From the NCBI GenBank assembly GCA_020845575.1, contig JADLFL010000017.1, positions 1 through 49,920 on the forward strand: DNA of 49,920 nt. Reading direction: 5' to 3'. A model generated the notes under the pieces. The model saw only the letters and a list, made by a program, of their open reading frames with translations. It searched no databases and was not told the origin of the DNA. Positions 45,108-49,920 of this stretch are shown here, one piece after another. This DNA comes from Acidobacteriota bacterium. GTDB lineage: Bacteria > Acidobacteriota > Vicinamibacteria > Vicinamibacterales > Vicinamibacteraceae. Every line of letters begins with the position of its first letter. Position 1 is the first letter of the stretch. A program made the position numbers and the translations under genes.

Positions 45108-47081
45108 ATGATGCGTACGCGCGCATGGACGATGACGGTGGTAGTGCTGTCGGTGAGTTGGACAGGACTCGCGCTGTTGTCGGCAGGTCGTCCATTCGCT
45201 GCCGACAGACTGGCATCCCACGTCGTCAACGCGTCAGGGGCAGCTCAGCCGGTCTACGGATCAGAAGACGACTACGGCTACGGTGGACGCCTGACCGACA
45301 TCGAACGTGTCGGACGAGATACCTGGTACTTCTGGACCGGTGGCAATCAGAAGTTCTGGTCACGTATGGCAGAGCTTACCGATGGCAACGTCGATCTGCT
45401 CGAGTACATCGACTCCCGTCGCCATGGGCGTCGCTTTCGTGACCTTGGCGCCGTCACCCAGCCCGGCTGTGAAGCGGCGACAGGGCCCGATGAGTACGGG
45501 CTGTGGCTCGATACCTGTCGGCCCGACGACCTGCCTCCCGAGTTCGGACAGCCCGCCGGAATCGTCGGACTCCGACGGTTCTCGAATCCGACCTTCGATC
45601 CAGCCGGGTGGAACGCCGAGACATATCGGTCGCATCCGAAGGGTATGCAGCCGCCCTACCTCATCGGTATGGCGTGCGGGTTCTGTCATGTCGGCTTCAA
45701 CCCGCTGTCGCCGCCCGTGGATCCCGAGAAGCCCAAGTGGAGCGAGCTCGCAGGCGCGATCGGGAACCAGTACTGGGAGGAAGGCCGCCTCTTCAACCTG
45801 AAGATGACGCCACGCGACTTCAGGTGGCATCTCGGCAATCGACAGCCGCCGGGGACGTCGGACACGTCGCGCTTCGCGACGGATCACAATCACAACCCGA
45901 GCAACATCAACTCCATCTTCCTGCTGGCCAGTCGGCCGACGGCGATGGAGCAGATGCCTGACGGCAGCGAACGTGCCGTGCACCACATCCTCAAGGATGG
46001 TGCCGACTCGGTGGGCGTGGCCGGAGCATCGCTGCGCGTGTACGTGAACATCGGCATGTGCTCGGACCTGTGGCTGTCGCTGATCGATCCGGTGGCCGGA
46101 CTCTCGCCGCAGAAGCCGTTCCGCATGGCTCAGGCGCGCGAGACGTGCCAGGGCTGGCGCGACACGGAAGCGCGCATGGAGGCGGCGGAGGCATTTCTGA
46201 AGACGGTCAAGCCGATGCACCTGGCCGATGCGCCAGGCGGCGCGCGCTACCTCACCGAGTCACCGGACGAGGTGGCGCGCGGCGCACGAGTGTTCGCGCG
46301 CGAGTGCGCGCGCTGCCACTCCAGCAAACAGCCGCCGGTGCCGATCGCGGACGCCGCCGCACGCATCGCGTGGTTCGAGGACGCGGTGCGCTCGCCCGAC
46401 TTCCTGACCGACAACTTCCTTTCCGACGATCGGCGCTATCCGGTGAAGGAGATCGGCACGAACGTCGCGCGCGCGATCGCGACCAACGCGCAGCGCGGCA
46501 ACGTGTGGGAGGAGTTCTCGTCGGAGACGTACAAGCGACTGCCTGCGGCCGGCGCGATCACCGGCCTCTACAACCCCCAGAAGCCGGACAAGCCGCTGTC
46601 GTTCACCGTGGCGCGCGGCGGGTACTACAGGACACCGTCGCTCGTGTCGATGTGGGCCACCGCACCCTACCTGCACAACAACGCGCTCGGCACGTATGTG
46701 AAGGACCCGTCCGTGAGCGGCAGGATGACGGCGTTCACCGACGGCGTGCAGAAGCTGCTCTGGCCCGAGAAGCGTCTCGGCGCGCAGTCGATCATCGTCA
46801 CCAGCCTGCCGAGCGAGCTGGCCGTGACGGGGCGCGACAGACCCGTGCAGATCCCCGCAGGCACGCCCGTCGATCTCATCGCCCGCGTCGACCCCACTCG
46901 ACTGCCCGCGCTCGTGCGCAATCGCGTCGTGTTGAACCTGTTGTCCGACGATGCGTTGTTCAGGGGCTTCCTGCGCAACAACGTGGCGCCCGACTTCGTG
47001 CTCGATCGCGGGCACGTGTTCGGCGCCGAGGCGAGCGACGCAGACAAGCGCGCGTTGATCGCGTACCTGAAGCGGATGTAG
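45108..47081 (+). CDS. RoxA-like dihaem c-type cytochrome / oxygenase
   Basis: The 657-residue protein has a signal peptide (MMRTRAWTMTVVVLSVSW, cleavage near PFAADR) and two haem-c sites, CGFCH at residues 190-194 and CARCH at 400-404. A late SMWATAPYLHNNALG block is shared with dihaem peroxidases and rubber oxygenases. The length and haem spacing closely match RoxA-type rubber oxygenases (about 678 residues, haem sites near 191 and 390, from memory), which cleave polyisoprene oxidatively. A different substrate is quite possible in this clade. AGGAGG five bases before the ATG gives a strong start. It leads an operon with an OYE-type flavoprotein two bases downstream. Confidence 0.88.
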   Translation: MMRTRAWTMTVVVLSVSWTGLALLSAGRPFAADRLASHVVNASGAAQPVYGSEDDYGYGGRLTDIERVGRDTWYFWTGGNQKFWSRMAELTDGNVDLLEYIDSRRHGRRFRDLGAVTQPGCEAATGPDEYGLWLDTCRPDDLPPEFGQPAGIVGLRRFSNPTFDPAGWNAETYRSHPKGMQPPYLIGMACGFCHVGFNPLSPPVDPEKPKWSELAGAIGNQYWEEGRLFNLKMTPRDFRWHLGNRQPPGTSDTSRFATDHNHNPSNINSIFLLASRPTAMEQMPDGSERAVHHILKDGADSVGVAGASLRVYVNIGMCSDLWLSLIDPVAGLSPQKPFRMAQARETCQGWRDTEARMEAAEAFLKTVKPMHLADAPGGARYLTESPDEVARGARVFARECARCHSSKQPPVPIADAAARIAWFEDAVRSPDFLTDNFLSDDRRYPVKEIGTNVARAIATNAQRGNVWEEFSSETYKRLPAAGAITGLYNPQKPDKPLSFTVARGGYYRTPSLVSMWATAPYLHNNALGTYVKDPSVSGRMTAFTDGVQKLLWPEKRLGAQSIIVTSLPSELAVTGRDRPVQIPAGTPVDLIARVDPTRLPALVRNRVVLNLLSDDALFRGFLRNNVAPDFVLDRGHVFGAEASDADKRALIAYLKRM

Positions 47082-47083
47082 CC

Positions 47084-48394
47084 ATGGCCGATCCCATCTT
47101 CGAACCCCTGGCGTTCCGATGCCTCACGGTGAAGAACCGGATCTTCCGATCCAACGTGTCCGGACGCTTCGACAACTACGACGGCAGCGGCAACCAGGCA
47201 CGCATCAACTGGGAGACGAAGTTCGCGGCCGGCGGAGTCGGCGCGATCGTGTCGTCGTTCGTGCCCGTGACGATCCGCGGTCGCATCGTCCCCAACTACG
47301 CGACGATCGATCGCGACGAGCGCATCCCGTTCTGGAAGGCCGTCGGACGCGCGGTGCACGAACACGACTGCCGGTTCATCATGCAGTTGTCGCACGCGGG
47401 CCGGCAGCGCGACATCCCCGGCATCGAGTACGAGCAGGCGTGGAGTTGCACCGATCGAGACGAACCGCTGCACGGCTTTCCGTGCGTGGCCATGACGCAG
47501 CCGCAGATCGGCGAAACGGTGGCGGCGTTCGCGGCAGGCGCGCGACGCGCGCGTGCCGCCGGCCTCGACGGCGTGGAACTGCACGCCGCCAACGGGTACC
47601 TCTTCACGCAGTTCCTGAGCTCGGCGATCAACGATCGACGGGACGACTACGGCGGACCACTCCCGCAACGCGCGCGCGTCCTGCTCGAAGTGGTCGCGGC
47701 GATTCGCGCAGAAGTGGGGACCGACTTCCACCTGCAGGTGAAGATCAGCGCCGAAGACTACAACGACGCGCTCGACAGGCACGAGAAGCCGGGCAACACG
47801 CTGGACGACACGGTGCAGGTGTGCAAGTGGCTCGACGAGGCGGGCGTCGACGCGATCCACGTGTCGTCGGGCAGCTACTTCCCGCACCCGCGCAATCCTC
47901 CCGGCTCGTTCCCCGTGAGCGAGCTCGTGAAGACGTACGACCAGCTGCTCTCCAGCGGGAGCCGCGCATTCAGGAACTACCTGCTCTTCCGGTTCGATCC
48001 CACGCAGCGCCTTTTCGAGCGCCGCTGGGAGGAGGCGCAAGGCGATCGCATCGAGGGCATCAACCTGCCGGCCGCGCGCGCGATCAAGGAGGCCGTCGGC
48101 GTGCCGGTCCTCTGCACGGGCGGATTCCAGAACGCCGAAGTGATCCGTGAAGCGATCCGTCAGGGCTTCTGCGACGCCGTCACGATGGCGCGGCCGCTCA
48201 TCGCCAACAACGACCTCGTGAAGCAGTTCGCGGCCGGGATGGGCCGGCCCGCGCGCCCGTGTACGTACTGCAACAAGTGTCTCGTCCACGCCGTGGAGAA
48301 CCCGCTCGGGTGCTACGACGTCACGCGCTTCGACTCGTACGACGCGATGGTGGCGGAGATCATGAGCGTCTTCGAACCGGCACCGTTCGCGTGA
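47084..48394 (+). CDS. NADH:flavin oxidoreductase (old yellow enzyme family)
   Basis: The 436-residue product has the OYE TIM-barrel motifs: FEPLAFRCLTVKNRIFRSNV at the start, FIMQLSHAGRQ, GVELHAANGYLFTQFLS with SSAINDRRDDYGG, and VPVLCTGGFQN for the FMN phosphate. Near the C-terminus is a cysteine cluster CTYCNKC with a further Cys 12 residues on, as in the Fe-S binding group related to 2,4-dienoyl-CoA reductase; the C-terminal FAD domain of those enzymes is absent. It reduces activated C=C bonds with NAD(P)H. No signal peptide, so cytoplasmic. It lies two bases after the RoxA-like gene, suggesting a joint pathway. Confidence 0.93.
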   Translation: MADPIFEPLAFRCLTVKNRIFRSNVSGRFDNYDGSGNQARINWETKFAAGGVGAIVSSFVPVTIRGRIVPNYATIDRDERIPFWKAVGRAVHEHDCRFIMQLSHAGRQRDIPGIEYEQAWSCTDRDEPLHGFPCVAMTQPQIGETVAAFAAGARRARAAGLDGVELHAANGYLFTQFLSSAINDRRDDYGGPLPQRARVLLEVVAAIRAEVGTDFHLQVKISAEDYNDALDRHEKPGNTLDDTVQVCKWLDEAGVDAIHVSSGSYFPHPRNPPGSFPVSELVKTYDQLLSSGSRAFRNYLLFRFDPTQRLFERRWEEAQGDRIEGINLPAARAIKEAVGVPVLCTGGFQNAEVIREAIRQGFCDAVTMARPLIANNDLVKQFAAGMGRPARPCTYCNKCLVHAVENPLGCYDVTRFDSYDAMVAEIMSVFEPAPFA

Positions 48395-48406
48395 CGGAGT
48401 GATGTC

Positions 48407-49852
48407 GTGACGTCCGCTCACCGGAACCCGGATGGCGCCCAGGGCCGCGCAGGTACGCTCCTCGCGCTGCTCCTGCTCGCGACGTCGGTCGGCCTGCGCG
48501 CCTCGAATCCGGCGCGCAACGACGGCCCCTCGTTCACCGACATCGTCGAGCACTTCAAATACGGATCGATCGGCGCGGAAGAGAACTCGGGGATCCCGTA
48601 CTGGATCTGGAAGGTGCTGCCCGACGTCTGCGAGTCGGCGCTGCCGGCGCGGGCAGGCTCGGGCTACGAACGCATCGGCTTCCTCTCCGATGGCGCGGCA
48701 CACGGACGTCCGATCGGCACGTCGTTCAGGCCGGGCAACGGCGATCGCGTCGGTCTCAACTGCGCGACGTGCCACGTGGGCACGCTGCGCGAATCGCCCG
48801 ATGCGGCGCGGCAGGTGATCGTCGGCATGCCCGCCAACCAGATGGATCTGCAGGGCTACGGCCGCTTCCTCACCGCGTGCGCGAAGTCACCCGCGTTCGA
48901 GACCGGCCGTCTCATCGACGCCATCCGCAAGGCCAACCCCGAGTTCGGCTTCTTCTCGCGCCTCGCGTACCGGCTGTTCATCGTGCGCGCCGCGCGCAAC
49001 GGGATCCTCGATCGCGCGAAGCAGAACGCGTGGTTCGACGACAGGCCCGCGTTCGGTCCCGGACGCGTGGACACGTTCAATCCGTACAAGGTGCTGCTCG
49101 GCGTGCCGATGGACACCACCGTCGGCACCGTCGACCTGCCGTCGATCTGGCAGCAGCGGCCGCGTGAAGGGCTGTGGCTCCACTGGGATGGCAACAACGA
49201 CCGCGTCGAGGAGCGCAACAAGAGCGCGGCGATCGGCGCGGGCGCCACTCCGAAGTCGCTCGACCTGCCGTCGATGGCGCGCATCGAGCGCTGGCTGCTC
49301 GACTTCCCGCCGCCTGCGTATCCCGCAGCGCGCATCGACCAGTCGCGCGCCGGCGCGGGCCGCGCCGTGTACGCCACCGCATGCGCCTCGTGTCACGACT
49401 TCGGGGAATCGGCCGTCGGCCAGGTCACGCCGATCGACGCGATCGGCACGGATCGCGAGCGCCTCGACTCCTTCACGCCCGCACTCGCCGCCGCAATGAA
49501 CACGATCGGCAAGGGCCATCCATGGAAGTTCTCGCACTTCCGCAAGACCGGGGGCTACGCGAACATGCCGCTCGACGGTGTGTGGCTGCGCGCGCCGTAC
49601 CTGCACAACGGATCGGTGCCCGATCTCCGCTCGCTGCTGTTCCCCGAGGAACGCCCGGCGACGTTCTATCGCGCGTACGACGTGTACGACTGGGAACGCG
49701 TCGGCTTCGTCAGCACGGGACCTGACGCCGAACGCGAGGGCGTGCGTTTCGACACGAGCCTCCGCGGCAACGCCAACACCGGCCACACGTACGGCACCAG
49801 CCTCCCCACAGCCGACAAGCTCGCGCTGCTCGAATACCTCAAGACGATGTAG
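48407..49852 (+). CDS. Dihaem c-type cytochrome (peroxidase/RoxA-like fold)
   Basis: The 481-residue protein has a signal peptide (GTLLALLLLATSVGLRAS), two haem-c sites, CATCH at residues 119-123 and CASCH at 326-330, and a late LRAPYLHNGSVPDLRSLL block found in dihaem cytochrome c peroxidases and RoxA-like enzymes. It is probably the redox partner or a second catalytic cytochrome for the RoxA-like protein two genes upstream, with which it shares the APYLHN block. The GTG at 48407 has GGAG at seven-base spacing and lies 12 bases after the flavoprotein stop. Confidence 0.92.
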   Translation: MTSAHRNPDGAQGRAGTLLALLLLATSVGLRASNPARNDGPSFTDIVEHFKYGSIGAEENSGIPYWIWKVLPDVCESALPARAGSGYERIGFLSDGAAHGRPIGTSFRPGNGDRVGLNCATCHVGTLRESPDAARQVIVGMPANQMDLQGYGRFLTACAKSPAFETGRLIDAIRKANPEFGFFSRLAYRLFIVRAARNGILDRAKQNAWFDDRPAFGPGRVDTFNPYKVLLGVPMDTTVGTVDLPSIWQQRPREGLWLHWDGNNDRVEERNKSAAIGAGATPKSLDLPSMARIERWLLDFPPPAYPAARIDQSRAGAGRAVYATACASCHDFGESAVGQVTPIDAIGTDRERLDSFTPALAAAMNTIGKGHPWKFSHFRKTGGYANMPLDGVWLRAPYLHNGSVPDLRSLLFPEERPATFYRAYDVYDWERVGFVSTGPDAEREGVRFDTSLRGNANTGHTYGTSLPTADKLALLEYLKTM

Positions 49853-49878
49853 GGGCGGCCCTGGTGGCCGCCCCTACG
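49849..49878 (+). terminator. Strong hairpin after the cytochrome operon
   Basis: The stop codon is embedded in a GC-rich hairpin (GTAGGGGCGGCC, loop, GGCCGCCCCTAC). It sits at the 3' end of the three-gene operon, where a terminator or mRNA stabiliser is expected, but no T-run follows within the window. The remaining 42 bases show nothing recognisable. Confidence 0.5.
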
Positions 49879-49920
49879 TCTCGACCTTCGCCCGGCCCGC
49901 AACGTGCGCCATCATTGATG

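Overview
The window is GC-rich, densely coded bacterial chromosome. The gene set suggests an Acidobacteriota member, probably of the Vicinamibacteria (Luteitalea-like) group: an orphan MacB/FtsX permease of the acidobacterial type, a TonB receptor with an N-terminal carboxypeptidase-like domain, a DUF1800/DUF1501 pair, a large secreted PIG-L deacetylase, a TAT-exported Gfo/Idh/MocA oxidoreductase and several secreted hydrolases. This placement is inferred from family content; no rRNA or other marker gene is present.

Region by region. 1-2904 (minus): a Gfo/Idh/MocA oxidoreductase translationally coupled to a secreted protein that runs off the left edge, plus a secreted protein of unknown function. 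3044-6505 (minus): the conserved set of circularly permuted ATP-grasp, alpha-E and transglutaminase-like proteins. 6664-8232: a nitrilase-family amidohydrolase followed by a decayed patch with a small intact gene, a truncated AbiEii-like nucleotidyltransferase and a truncated NTF2-like gene. 8233-11252: orphan ABC permease and a DinB protein. 11272-19934 (minus): DUF1800/DUF1501, PIG-L deacetylase and TonB-dependent receptor. 20131-25310 (plus): a PilT-like ATPase, then a coupled trio of secreted internal-repeat protein, sulfatase and amidohydrolase. 25359-31795: J-domain coiled-coil protein, two methyltransferases, a serine beta-lactamase-like hydrolase, a zinc-ribbon protein, and purE-purK.

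The most interesting block is 31927-44813 (minus). Six tightly spaced or overlapping genes encode, in transcription order, a subtilisin without a signal peptide, a CHAT-domain (caspase-like) protein with a C-terminal ATPase-like region, an 1888-residue STAND NTPase with two late membrane segments, a caspase-family peptidase, a membrane-anchored trypsin-like protease and a lipoprotein with Asp at +2. Four different peptidase folds under one STAND switch resemble the NTPase/protease biological-conflict systems of bacteria with complex lifestyles. The predicted topology suggests a signalling or suicide proteolytic cascade centred on the inner membrane.

45108-49852 (plus), divergent from that operon, encodes a RoxA-like dihaem protein, an old-yellow-enzyme-type flavoprotein and a second dihaem cytochrome, which look like a periplasmic/cytoplasmic oxidation module.

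Two families of short repeats lie mostly between genes: runs of the heptamer GGTTGCC (five loci) and short palindromes with a GGGyTTCArCCC-like centre (at least six loci, one inside a coding region). Protein-coding coordinates are reliable to a few bases; alternative starts are noted in each entry.
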